Source of the DNA: JBBQVZ01 sp038211015
GTDB taxonomy: Bacteria > Actinomycetota > UBA4738 > HRBIN12
DNA length: 17,653 bases
Reading direction: 5' to 3'
NCBI GenBank assembly: GCA_038211015.1
Contig: JBBQVZ010000071.1
Coordinates: 1-17,653, forward strand
The position numbers and the translations under genes were made by a program. The notes below the pieces were generated by a model. That model was not told where the DNA came from. It searched no databases and saw only the letters and a program-made list of their open reading frames with translations. Shown here one piece after another: positions 8,041 to 15,656 of this stretch (its first letter is position 1; each line of letters begins with the position of its first letter).

Positions 8041-9165
8041 TCACGTTGCGATCACGCTCTCGTAGATCTGTGGATCGCCGTCTTCCTTGTGAATGCGCTC
8101 GGCCATCCCATACAGCGATCCACCCACCCGTCGGGCGGTCGCGATGCTCATCGATTGTCCAGGGATCGCGTACAGCAGCGGCACGAGCGACGGAGGACAT
8201 GTCGGGATCGGGTAGACGATGTCGGCGAGGGCTCCGTACGCCTCGGCCTCAGCAGCGTCCGCCACGACGCTCAGGTGGACCTCGAGGCGCTGCAGGTAGC
8301 GTGCCACCTCCGCGTTGCGGGTCCCGCCCCGGTCGGGCGGGCAGAACTGCATCACGCGGAAGTCGGGGCCGACGAGCGAGTACTCGTCGTGCGCGTACTC
8401 CTCGGTCTCCTGCCACAGCGCGATCAGCTGCGTCAGCTCCAGGAGCTTGCGCACCGTGAACCGGGCGCTCGAGAGCACCGGCCCATACCCGAGAAGCAGG
8501 ACCGGATGCTCGCGCGCCATCGTGTCCGCGTGCCGCTCCGCCGGGGCCGCGCACGCGGCGACGGTCTGGTCGACGAGGTCTCCCAGCCGATCGAGGTCCG
8601 AGCGAAGGCGATCGCGCGCCGATACGTCGTCCGCGAGCGCGCACCCGAGCTCGTAGAACGCGACGGTGCCGAGGAGGTGCGATGTGGTGCCGGGAACCGC
8701 GCCCAGCTTGTGGAACGGGATCACCCATCTCGCGTCCGACGGCTCCTTGGCGAGCGGCGACGTAGGACTCGCGGTCATCGTGACCGTCGCCAGGCCACGC
8801 GCCCGAGCGCTCCGCACGCCCTCGATCACGCGGGAGACCTTGCCCGACTGCGAGAGCGCGACGACGAGGGAGCCTTCCGGCGCGTCTTCGACCACCGACG
8901 TAGCGAACGTCATCGCGGGGACCGCCTCGACGGGACATCCCATCATCCGATCCCAGACGAAGCGCGCGGCGATCCCGCCGTCGAGCGAGTCGCCGCAGCC
9001 GACCAGGTAGACCCGCGCGGGTCGTGCCGGCAATGCGTCGACGATCCCGTCGACGGAGCTCCGCAACGCCGGGATCGCGTCACGGATCGCGGCGCCTTGG
9101 CGCCGGATATCGGCCTCCATGAGGTCGAGCCCGGCGTCGTCGAAGTGCTTCCCCGGGCTCCTCAT
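8041..9165 (-). CDS. Double-SIS sugar-phosphate deglycase/isomerase (FrlB/GlmS-C-like), copy 1
   Basis: The protein has 374 residues. SIS-1 contains VYLVGCGDSLDGG (about 52-64) and VVALSQSGKVSRVIE (about 101-115), close to the GlmS phosphate loop SQSG. SIS-2 starts at LLLGYGPVLSSA (about 223-234) and carries TEEYAHDEYSL (about 254-264), which keeps the Glu and His of the GlmS/FrlB active site, although the usual HG is HD here. The start is ATG at 9163-9165, overlapping the GNAT stop as ATGA; the open frame upstream of it reads as Arg-rich antiphase sequence. Relatives act on ketosamine-6-phosphates or amino-sugar phosphates. It precedes the PfkB kinase. Conservation with the second double-SIS protein is limited to the motifs, so an ancient divergence or different substrates is likely. 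Confidence 0.85.
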   Translation of the reverse strand: MRSPGKHFDDAGLDLMEADIRRQGAAIRDAIPALRSSVDGIVDALPARPARVYLVGCGDSLDGGIAARFVWDRMMGCPVEAVPAMTFATSVVEDAPEGSLVVALSQSGKVSRVIEGVRSARARGLATVTMTASPTSPLAKEPSDARWVIPFHKLGAVPGTTSHLLGTVAFYELGCALADDVSARDRLRSDLDRLGDLVDQTVAACAAPAERHADTMAREHPVLLLGYGPVLSSARFTVRKLLELTQLIALWQETEEYAHDEYSLVGPDFRVMQFCPPDRGGTRNAEVARYLQRLEVHLSVVADAAEAEAYGALADIVYPIPTCPPSLVPLLYAIPGQSMSIATARRVGGSLYGMAERIHKEDGDPQIYESVIAT

Positions 9166-9671
9166 GCTCGGTAGTCGGCGTAGGGAGTCGGGGGTAGGGC
9201 ATCCCATTCCCCGCGCGAGATCTCTCGCGCGGGGTACGCGACGCGCTCGAACGGCCAATCGCGCTCGATCCACTCGCGGATGAGCTGGAAGAACCGCTCA
9301 TCGAAGCCGTTGGCCACTTCGCTCGCGCGCACCCAGGTCTGGACGTTCGCGTCGTAGCCCTCCTTCACGGACGGATCGATGTAGACGGCGCCCAGCTGCA
9401 CCTTCCCGTCGAGCGAGACCGGGATGTAGACGAACGACGTGCGGAACTGTCGCTCCTTCGTGTGCCAGGCGAGGTCGATCAGGTCCTGCATCAAGGTGAG
9501 GTCGTCGGTCGGCCACCCGGGAGCGCGCCAATAACAGTCCCGGAGGTGATCCACGCTCGTCATCACGGCGTCGTAGTCGATCACGGCGTCGTCCACGTGG
9601 ATGGGGCGAAGCACGAACCCATCGAACTCCACCACCTCGGGGAGTTCGAATTCAGGCGGAACGAACGACAT
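9162..9671 (-). CDS. GNAT-like acetyltransferase paralogue A
   Basis: The protein has 169 residues. The N-terminus FVLRPIHVDDAVIDYDAVM is the beta1-alpha1 start of GNAT proteins. It is followed by a WHTKERQFRTSFVYIPV strand and LGAVYIDPSVKEGYDANVQTWVRAS, resembling beta4-beta5, and a closing WIERDWPFERVAYPAREIS. A canonical Q/R-x-x-G-x-G/A acetyl-CoA loop is not obvious, so catalysis is uncertain. The ATG at 9669-9671 has AAGGAG nine bases upstream. It is about 74 percent identical over the full length, without gaps, to the neighbouring gene (my hand count is 125 of 169), a clear tandem duplication. It lies between the transporter and the first SIS gene. Acetylation of an imported amine or sugar amine, or a non-catalytic binding role, would both fit. 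Confidence 0.65.
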   Translation of the reverse strand: MSFVPPEFELPEVVEFDGFVLRPIHVDDAVIDYDAVMTSVDHLRDCYWRAPGWPTDDLTLMQDLIDLAWHTKERQFRTSFVYIPVSLDGKVQLGAVYIDPSVKEGYDANVQTWVRASEVANGFDERFFQLIREWIERDWPFERVAYPAREISRGEWDALPPTPYADYRA

Positions 9672-9719
9672 GGGGAAGCTCCTTCTCTCGGTTGGATCCG
9701 GTTCGACAGGGGGTACGAG

Positions 9720-10229
9720 TCATGCGTGGAACCCCGCGTGGACGGTCGGCGGCAGGGCGTCCCACTCTGTACGCGAGATCTCGCGCCCGGGGTAGGCGAC
9801 CCGTTCGAACGGCCAGTCGCGCGCGATCCACTCGCGGACCGCCGTGTAGAGACGCTCGTCCAATCCCGTTGCCTGCTCGCTCGCGCGCACCCACATCTGG
9901 ACGTTGGCGTCGTAGCCCTCCTTCACCGAAGGGTCGATGTAGATGCACCCGAGCTCCTGCGAGCCATCAGGGCTGACGGGGATATAGGCGAACGACGTCT
10001 TGAACTGCCGCTCCTTCGTGTGCCAGGCCAGGTCGATCAGGTTCTGCATCAGCGAGAGGTCATCTTCGGGCCAGCCGGGCGCTCGCCAGTACGAGTCGCG
10101 GATCGAGCCGATGCTCGTCATCACCGCGTCGTAGTCGATCACCGCATCGGTCACGTGGAGCGGGCGGATCGTGAATGCATCCCCCTGAACGGACTCCGGG
10201 GGTTCAAACTCGGATGGAACGAACGGCAC
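9720..10229 (-). CDS. GNAT-like acetyltransferase paralogue B
   Basis: The protein has 169 residues and the same architecture as the adjacent copy: FTIRPLHVTDAVIDYDAVM at the N-terminus, WHTKERQFKTSFAYIPV, CIYIDPSVKEGYDANV and WPFERVAYPGREIS. The start is GTG at 10227-10229 with AAGGAAGGAG about seven bases upstream, one of the better ribosome sites in the operon. The gap to the upstream permease is 19 bases and to the downstream paralogue 48 bases. Most differences from copy A are in the first 50 residues, the Q/S-DG-K/S loop and the last eight residues, while the core from 54 to 75 and from 98 to 112 is nearly unchanged. The pair therefore probably keeps one fold and perhaps forms a heterodimer. 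GNAT membership is by pattern recall; the reaction is unknown. Confidence 0.65.
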   Translation of the reverse strand: MPFVPSEFEPPESVQGDAFTIRPLHVTDAVIDYDAVMTSIGSIRDSYWRAPGWPEDDLSLMQNLIDLAWHTKERQFKTSFAYIPVSPDGSQELGCIYIDPSVKEGYDANVQMWVRASEQATGLDERLYTAVREWIARDWPFERVAYPGREISRTEWDALPPTVHAGFHA

Positions 10230-10248
10230 GGATGACTCCTTCCTTGGA

Positions 10249-11241
10249 TCAGTGGCGGATACGGGGGTCGGCGACCATCTGGAGGACGTCGACGAGGGCG
10301 TTGATCACGACGTAAAGCGCGCCCAGGATCAGCGTCACCGCGCCGATCGCCGCGAAGTCGTTCGTGGGGATGCTCTGCGCCATATACCAGCCGATGCCCG
10401 GCCAGGCGAAGATCGTCTCGACGATCACGATTCCGGCGAACATCAATCCCAGCTGCAGACCGGCCATCGAGATCGCCGGACCGGACGCGTTCCGCAACCC
10501 GTGTCGCGCGATCACGACGCGCTCCGGCAGGCCCTTGGCACGAGCCGTGCGCGCGTACGGAGCGTGCAACGTCGTGAAGAGGCTGCTCCTGAGCACACGC
10601 CCGATCGAGACGGCCGACAGGAGCGCGATCGTGAGGGCCGGCAGGATCAGGTGGCGTAGCGCGTCGAGGAACACGTCGAATCGCCCCTCGATGAGCGAGT
10701 CGACGAGCAGCAGTCCGGTGGGGCCGTGGAACTCGCGGTACGACGTCCGTCCCGTCCCCGGAAGCCAACCCAGCCGACGAGAGAAGATCAAGATCCCTCC
10801 GTACGCCAACAGGAAGACCGGGATCGACGCACCGAAGATCATCACCCCGCGGACGACGGCCGAACCGCGCCACTTGGCGGCGCCCACGACCCCCAACGCG
10901 ACGCCGCCGATCACGGCCGCGAGCAAGGCGACCGCGGCCAGCTCCAGCGTGGCCGGGATCGCGACCGCGAGGTCTTCGGATACCGGCCGGCGCGTCCGGA
11001 CCGAGGCCTGGAAGTCCCCCTGCACGACGTTGCCGAGGTACGTGACGTACTGGACCAGCAACGGCTTGTCGAAGCCGAGCTCGCGGCGATACTCCTCGAC
11101 CGCGCCGGTCGACGCGCGTCCACCGAGCGCCACCCGGGCCGGATCGGCGGGCTGCAACTGCCGCAGCACGAAGACGACCGCCGTCAACACCAACAGGACG
11201 ACAAGCATCTCGCCCAGCCGTCGGACGACGAGTCTCAGCAC
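10249..11241 (-). CDS. dppB: Oligopeptide/dipeptide-type ABC transporter permease (DppB-like)
   Basis: The protein has 330 residues with about six membrane helices. Features of the DppB/OppB/NikB group are visible: the N-terminal LRLVVRRLGEMLVVLLVLTAVVF helix, ELGFDKPLLVQYVTYLGNVVQGDF (55-77), LGWLPGTGR (157-165) and the cytoplasmic EAA-type coupling loop YARTARAKGLPERVVIARH (229-247), which contacts the ATPase. The start is GTG at 11239-11241, four bases after the stop of the preceding permease gene, so translation is likely coupled. It forms the membrane channel with the DppC-like protein. In most dpp operons B precedes C; here C precedes B and both follow the ATPase. The symbol marks the family, not a proven dipeptide specificity. 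Confidence 0.93.
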   Translation of the reverse strand: MLRLVVRRLGEMLVVLLVLTAVVFVLRQLQPADPARVALGGRASTGAVEEYRRELGFDKPLLVQYVTYLGNVVQGDFQASVRTRRPVSEDLAVAIPATLELAAVALLAAVIGGVALGVVGAAKWRGSAVVRGVMIFGASIPVFLLAYGGILIFSRRLGWLPGTGRTSYREFHGPTGLLLVDSLIEGRFDVFLDALRHLILPALTIALLSAVSIGRVLRSSLFTTLHAPYARTARAKGLPERVVIARHGLRNASGPAISMAGLQLGLMFAGIVIVETIFAWPGIGWYMAQSIPTNDFAAIGAVTLILGALYVVINALVDVLQMVADPRIRH

Positions 11242-11245
11242 TGAT

Positions 11246-12112
11246 TCACTCCATGCTCCCCATCAGGTCGCGGATCCCGTCTCCCACGAGGTTGGCCACG
11301 AACGCGAGGATCGCGACGAACGCCGCGGGAACGATCGGGATCCACCAGCTCGACAGGAGGAACCGCAATCCCTGCGCCGACATCGCACCGAGCTCGGGCG
11401 CGGGCGCGGGTGCGCCGAGTCCCAGGAACGAGAGGCCGGCGAGGATCAAGATCAGACCCCCGACATCGAGCGTCGCTAAGACCAACACGGCGGGTAGGGA
11501 ACCGGGGAGCAGGTGACGGAACCAGATCCGCCGCCGAGAGATCCCGCTCAGCTTGGCTGCCTCGGTCTGTGGACGGTGGCGGAGCGCGGTGATCTCGCCG
11601 CGGACGATCCGCGCGTACCAGGGCCACCAAACGATCGCGACCGCGAGGAGGGTATGCGTGAACCCCGGCCCGATCGCTGCCACCACGGCGATCGCGAGCA
11701 GCGGCGCCGGCAGGGCCAGGAACACGTCGGTGGTGCGCATCAGAGCGGAGTCGACCCAGCCGCCCACGGCGCCGGCCGTGAGCCCAATCAAGCCGCCGAT
11801 CACGATGCCGGACAGGATCACGACGAACGCGCCCACCAGGCTGGCCCGTAGCCCGAACACGACGCGGGAGAAGATGTCGTAGCCGATCTGATCCGTTCCG
11901 AACCAGAAAGCCCTACCGGGAGGCGTCAGCGGGGGACCGGCGGGGATCAACGGATCGTGAGGCGCGATCAACGGCGCGAAGATCGCCACGAGGATCAGCG
12001 CCACGAGCACGAACAGTGCGAACCGGTCGAGGAGCCCGGGGCTCCGCAACAGTCGCCGGAGACCGAGTCCTTCGGAGCGGACCTTCGTGGTCAGGAGCTC
12101 CGTGGCTGCCAT
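11246..12112 (-). CDS. dppC: Oligopeptide/dipeptide-type ABC transporter permease (DppC-like)
   Basis: The protein has 288 residues. I start at ATG 12110-12112 because GGGAGGGG lies just upstream; the open frame continues 27 codons further but overlaps the ATPase C-terminus. As chosen, the start still overlaps the ATPase stop by 22 bases. Family blocks are FGTDQIGYDIFSRVVFG (71-87), the helix cluster around 100-145, the EAA loop EAAKLSGISRRRIWFRHLLP (184-203), and the C-terminal LGLGAPAPAPELGAM and WWIPIVPA, all typical of DppC/OppC. It pairs with the DppB-like permease to form the inner-membrane path for the substrate delivered by the lipoprotein at 13961-15586. Confidence 0.93.
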   Translation of the reverse strand: MAATELLTTKVRSEGLGLRRLLRSPGLLDRFALFVLVALILVAIFAPLIAPHDPLIPAGPPLTPPGRAFWFGTDQIGYDIFSRVVFGLRASLVGAFVVILSGIVIGGLIGLTAGAVGGWVDSALMRTTDVFLALPAPLLAIAVVAAIGPGFTHTLLAVAIVWWPWYARIVRGEITALRHRPQTEAAKLSGISRRRIWFRHLLPGSLPAVLVLATLDVGGLILILAGLSFLGLGAPAPAPELGAMSAQGLRFLLSSWWIPIVPAAFVAILAFVANLVGDGIRDLMGSME

Positions 12113-13944
12113 GCCGCCCCTCCCGTCTCGAGGGATTCTCCAGGGAGCGACGCGAGCAACGCGCGGGTGTACGGGTGCTGGGGATCTGCGCACACCTGCC
12201 CCGCCTCACCGAGCTCCACGATCGTGCCGTCGTGCATCACGGCGATCCTGTCCGCGATCACCCGTGCGGCGGCTAGGTCATGGGTCACGAACATGATCGC
12301 GAGCCCGAGGTCGCGCCGGAGCCGGTTCAGCAGGTTGAGGATCACGGCCCGAAGAGAGACGTCGAGCGAGCTGGTGGGTTCGTCCGCCAGCAGGAGCCCG
12401 GGTGGGTCCACGATCGCTCGGGCGATGGCCACCCGCTGTGCCTGCCCGCCGGAGAGCTGACGCGATCGCGCCCGCGCCACTCGCGGGGTGAGCCCGACAC
12501 GCACGAGAGCCTCGTCGACCGCGCGGTCGATCGCCGCACGGGACACCCTTCGGCCGGAAAGGCGTTCCCCGACCAGCTCGCGGACCGTGAGCCACGGGGT
12601 CAGCGACGCAAGAGCGTTCTGGAAGATCATCTGCGGCGCCGCGACCCCGATCTCCATCTCGCCTCCGTCTCGCTGTTCCAGTCCCGCGACGATCCTGAGC
12701 AACGTGGACTTGCCGCTGCCACTCTCACCGACCAGCGCCACCGCCTCCCCTCGGGCGACCTCCAGATCGATCCCGCGGAGGGCGTCGACCTTGACGGCGC
12801 TGCCGAACCGCGAACGGAGCGTGAACGATTTCGTGACGCCGCGGAGCTGGACCGCGGCGCCCTCGATCGAGGGCGGAGCCTCCCACGGGTCGCCGGTGTG
12901 CATCGATCGCCGGAGAGCGCGGGCATCGTCGAGGCGGATGCACGCCGCGGTGCCGGCACGGTGCGGTATCTCGATCGGGGGGATCAACTGATCCGTGCAC
13001 GCTTCGACGACCAGCTCGCACCGCGGAGCGAACGGACAGCCGGGAGGTGGTGATTCCGGGTCCGGCACATCGCCGGGAAGAGATACGACTGGCCGATCGC
13101 GCGGTGATCGAAGCTGCAGTCGCGATGCGAGGAGACCGATCGTGTACGGGTGCGCGGGGTCGGTGAGCACGTCCGCGGTGGAGCCTTCCTCCAGGAGACG
13201 GCCCGCGTACAGCACGACGATCCGGTCCGCGATCTCAGCGGCAACGCCGAGGTCGTGGGTCACGAACACGAAGGAACTCCCCAGATCGGCACGGAGCGCC
13301 GCGATGAGATCCAGGATCTCGGACTGCACCGTGACGTCGAGCGCCGTCGTCGGTTCGTCCGCGATCACGAGCGAGGGACGATTCGCGATCGCCATCGCGA
13401 TCATCACGCGTTGCTGTTGGCCACCCGACAACTCGTGTGGGTACGACCGCATCCGCCGCTTCGGGTCGGGGATCCCCACGGCCTCGAGCAGGCGGACCGC
13501 CTCATCGCGAGTCCCCGCCGCTTCCACGATCTGTTGTCCGACAGACATCGTGGGGTTCAACGACGTCGACGGATCCTGGAAGACGGCGCCCAGGGTGCGG
13601 CGCCGCAGCGCTCGCCGGTCACGCTCGTGACCGGTCATCATGTCGGTGCCGAGGACGTCGACCGATCCGCTGATCTCCGGCCGGGGATCGTCCGGGAGAA
13701 GTCCGAGGAGGCTCAGCCCGAGCACGGTCTTGCCGGAACCCGACTCGCCGACGATCCCCAGGATCTCTCCGGCTCGGACCTCGAGCGAGACACCGCGTAG
13801 CGCGTGCAGGGGCGTACCCCGGCGATCGAAGGTCACGCGCAGGTCTTCGACGCGCGCGACCACCGAGGGCGGCGTTGCCGCCTCCCCGGTGGTCGCGCGC
13901 GCGTTTTCCACGATCACGCCTGCGTCCGAATCCGGTCCGGACAC
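12091..13944 (-). CDS. Fused double ATPase of peptide-type ABC transporter (DppD-DppF fusion)
   Basis: The protein has 617 residues and two complete ABC ATPase domains. Domain one has Walker A GESGSGKT (66-73), Q-loop FQDP (122-125), signature LSGGQQQR (172-179), Walker B LVIADEP (192-198) and H-loop THD (229-231). It ends in the oligopeptide-transporter extension HPYTIGLL with four cysteines (C303, C309, C316, C335), the cluster that binds iron-sulfur in DppD-type proteins. Domain two has GESGSGKS (406-413), FQNALAS, LSGGQAQR (497-504), LLLADEPTSSLD and a short HPYTRALL tail without cysteines. Both sites keep catalytic residues, so both should hydrolyse ATP. The start is GTG at 13942-13944 with GGAGGG upstream, 16 bases after the binding-protein gene. 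DppD and DppF are usually separate genes, but fusions are known in actinobacteria. Confidence 0.95.
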   Translation of the reverse strand: MSGPDSDAGVIVENARATTGEAATPPSVVARVEDLRVTFDRRGTPLHALRGVSLEVRAGEILGIVGESGSGKTVLGLSLLGLLPDDPRPEISGSVDVLGTDMMTGHERDRRALRRRTLGAVFQDPSTSLNPTMSVGQQIVEAAGTRDEAVRLLEAVGIPDPKRRMRSYPHELSGGQQQRVMIAMAIANRPSLVIADEPTTALDVTVQSEILDLIAALRADLGSSFVFVTHDLGVAAEIADRIVVLYAGRLLEEGSTADVLTDPAHPYTIGLLASRLQLRSPRDRPVVSLPGDVPDPESPPPGCPFAPRCELVVEACTDQLIPPIEIPHRAGTAACIRLDDARALRRSMHTGDPWEAPPSIEGAAVQLRGVTKSFTLRSRFGSAVKVDALRGIDLEVARGEAVALVGESGSGKSTLLRIVAGLEQRDGGEMEIGVAAPQMIFQNALASLTPWLTVRELVGERLSGRRVSRAAIDRAVDEALVRVGLTPRVARARSRQLSGGQAQRVAIARAIVDPPGLLLADEPTSSLDVSLRAVILNLLNRLRRDLGLAIMFVTHDLAAARVIADRIAVMHDGTIVELGEAGQVCADPQHPYTRALLASLPGESLETGGAAWQPRSS

Positions 13945-13960
13945 GAACCCTCCGTCTCCC

Positions 13961-15586
13961 TCACTCCCCGCGGAGCGAAGCGAGGCGCAACGCCCAGAGG
14001 CTGTCGGATTCGTGTTCGAAGCCGCTCATCCCCGGAGACCCGACTATCGTCTCTGCGACGTCGGCGATCGGGATGAACGCACCGCAGTCCTGGTACGCCT
14101 GTGCCGATTGCGCGTACACCTGGTTCGCCTTGTCCTCGTCGACGATCCCGAGACCCTTCACCGTGAGCGCATCAGCTTCACCGCAGACCTCGGTCGAGAA
14201 GTAGGCTAACCCACCGCCCTGCTTGTAGAACAGGTCGGCCCAGACCCACGCGTTGATCGCGTCGGGTGTCGCGGGAAGGACGAGGGCGTCCGGCCGGAGC
14301 TCGGGCTTCGTCGGATACTCGAACGTCTCCGGCTGCGTCACGCCTCGCGTCGTGGTCGTCAGACCCGCGGCGGTGAGCTGCGCGGCGATCAGTCCAGCGA
14401 TCTGCTCGTTCACCGGGTCGTCGGTCGTGTACGCGAAGTCGACCTTCGCGTCGCCCCAACCACCTGCGTCGACCGCTTCCTGCAGCTTGGACGGGTCGTA
14501 CGTGACGTCGTACGTCCCCATGCCCTCAGGCAGCGTCCCTCGTGGATAGATCGACCCCGCGACCTTCGCGCTGTCGCTGCCCCAGACCTCTTCGACGATC
14601 GTCTCTCGATCGATCGCCATCGGGACGGCCGCCCGGATCGCGGGATCCGAGAACGGACCGGAGGCCGTGTTCAAGTGCATCACGACGAAGTCGATCCCGA
14701 ACGTGCGGAAGACCTCGTAGCCTTGGTCCACGAACCGCGGGAGGTCGTTCTTCGCGATCCCGTGGATCATCAGATCCAACCCGCCGTTCTCGAGCTCGAG
14801 CGCCTGCGTCGTGAAGTCGGGAATCACCCGGATGTCCACCTTCTGATAGCAGGCCGGCACGAACGCGTCGGTGCCCCAGTAGTCGTCGTTGCGGGTCAAC
14901 TCGTAGGCGCCCGGCTCGAAGCTGCTGATGGAATACGGGCCGGTCCCTGCGGAGTGCGTCGCCATCCACGCCTGCGCTTGATCGCCATCGACCTCGTTCT
15001 CCGCGACCGCCGTCGGGCTGACCGCCTTGAAGCCGTAAGGCGAGGCCACGAGACCGAGGAAGACGTTGACCGGTTCCTTGAGGTTGATGATCAACGTGTA
15101 TGGGTCCGGCGTCTCGGTGCTCTCGATGAACGACGTGTAGAACGCTGGCCCCGCGTTGACGGCGGTACGCCGATCGAAGCTCTTGACCATCGCCTCGGCG
15201 TTGAAGTCCGTGCCGTCCTGGAACTTCACCCCTTGACGGAGGTGGAAGGTGTACGTCAGACCGTCATCGGAGACCTCGTAGCTTTCCGCGAGCTGCGGCT
15301 CGATCTCCGGCGGTTCGGCGTTCGGCTTGTAGCGCAATAGCCCTTCGTAGGCGGCCTGCGTCACGTTCAGCCCGTCCGCCTGATAGAAGATGTCCGGATC
15401 CGGCACCTGCATGTCGAAGTTGAACGCCATGTCGAGGGTCCCGCAGTCGGTTCCACCCCCGCTGCCGGTCGCGCCCGTGCTCCCGGTGGCGTCGCTCGTA
15501 CCGCCATCGCTCGAGCACGCCACCGCCACGAGCACGAGGATCGCCCCTATCGCGATCGATCGTCCGAGCTGTTGGAACACCGCCAT
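13961..15586 (-). CDS. Family-5 ABC substrate-binding lipoprotein (DppA/OppA-like)
   Basis: The protein has 541 residues. The signal peptide IAIGAILVLVAVAC ends with the lipid-anchored Cys24, followed by a Ser/Gly/Thr linker to about residue 47. The mature part has the SBP_bac_5 pattern: VTQAAYEGLLRY, the segment PQLAESYEVSDDGLTYTFHLRQGV (about 97-120), KFQDGTDFNAEAMVKSFDR and the later GTGPYSISSFEPG. It is anchored outside the membrane and hands oligopeptides or bulky conjugates to the permeases. ATG 15584-15586 has AAGGAGG at the ideal seven-base distance, the strongest ribosome site in the window, as expected for an abundant first-gene product. It is the first gene of the leftward operon, and a perfect inverted repeat lies immediately upstream of the site. 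The ligand cannot be read from the sequence; family members bind peptides, nickel complexes, opines and glycosides. Confidence 0.95.
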   Translation of the reverse strand: MAVFQQLGRSIAIGAILVLVAVACSSDGGTSDATGSTGATGSGGGTDCGTLDMAFNFDMQVPDPDIFYQADGLNVTQAAYEGLLRYKPNAEPPEIEPQLAESYEVSDDGLTYTFHLRQGVKFQDGTDFNAEAMVKSFDRRTAVNAGPAFYTSFIESTETPDPYTLIINLKEPVNVFLGLVASPYGFKAVSPTAVAENEVDGDQAQAWMATHSAGTGPYSISSFEPGAYELTRNDDYWGTDAFVPACYQKVDIRVIPDFTTQALELENGGLDLMIHGIAKNDLPRFVDQGYEVFRTFGIDFVVMHLNTASGPFSDPAIRAAVPMAIDRETIVEEVWGSDSAKVAGSIYPRGTLPEGMGTYDVTYDPSKLQEAVDAGGWGDAKVDFAYTTDDPVNEQIAGLIAAQLTAAGLTTTTRGVTQPETFEYPTKPELRPDALVLPATPDAINAWVWADLFYKQGGGLAYFSTEVCGEADALTVKGLGIVDEDKANQVYAQSAQAYQDCGAFIPIADVAETIVGSPGMSGFEHESDSLWALRLASLRGE

Positions 15587-15603
15587 ACCGCCCCCTCCTT
15601 CTC

Positions 15604-15619
15604 CCTATCATCCGATAGG
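15604..15619. promoter_or_regulatory. Candidate TetR operator, perfect inverted repeat
   Basis: CCTATC and GATAGG form perfect 6-bp arms around a 4-base spacer. The site lies in the 70-base gap between the divergent binding-protein and TetR genes, just upstream of the ribosome site of one and abutting the -35 box of the other. Position and symmetry fit autoregulation plus control of the operon by the adjacent TetR protein. Confidence 0.55.
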
Positions 15620-15620
15620 C

Positions 15621-15650
15621 TTGACTCGCCGAAGGGGATTCGACCATCAT
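15621..15650 (+). promoter_or_regulatory. Candidate promoter of the TetR gene, giving a leaderless transcript
   Basis: TTGACT (15621-15626) differs by one base from the -35 consensus. CATCAT (15645-15650), 18 bases later, matches four of six -10 bases. Transcription would start about seven bases on, at the GTG start codon (15657), and there is no good SD site before that GTG. A leaderless transcript is therefore likely; this is inference from spacing. Confidence 0.4.
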
Positions 15651-15656
15651 CGGGCC

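Noticed and set aside
7282..9174. 630-codon rightward open frame, and similar long frames at 4592-6079 and 6007-7266
   Set aside because: They lie opposite the SIS, PfkB and unknown-enzyme genes, are rich in Arg/Ser/Pro or Asp/Arg/His, and show no domain; they are antisense shadows of high-GC coding DNA.
9166..9273. 36-codon extension of the first double-SIS protein
   Set aside because: It is Arg-rich out-of-frame translation of the GNAT gene; ATG 9163-9165 with the ATGA overlap is better.
15390..15656. 89-codon N-terminal extension of the TetR frame
   Set aside because: It overlaps the signal-peptide coding region of the opposite gene and has no homology; the TetR domain starts shortly after GTG 15657.
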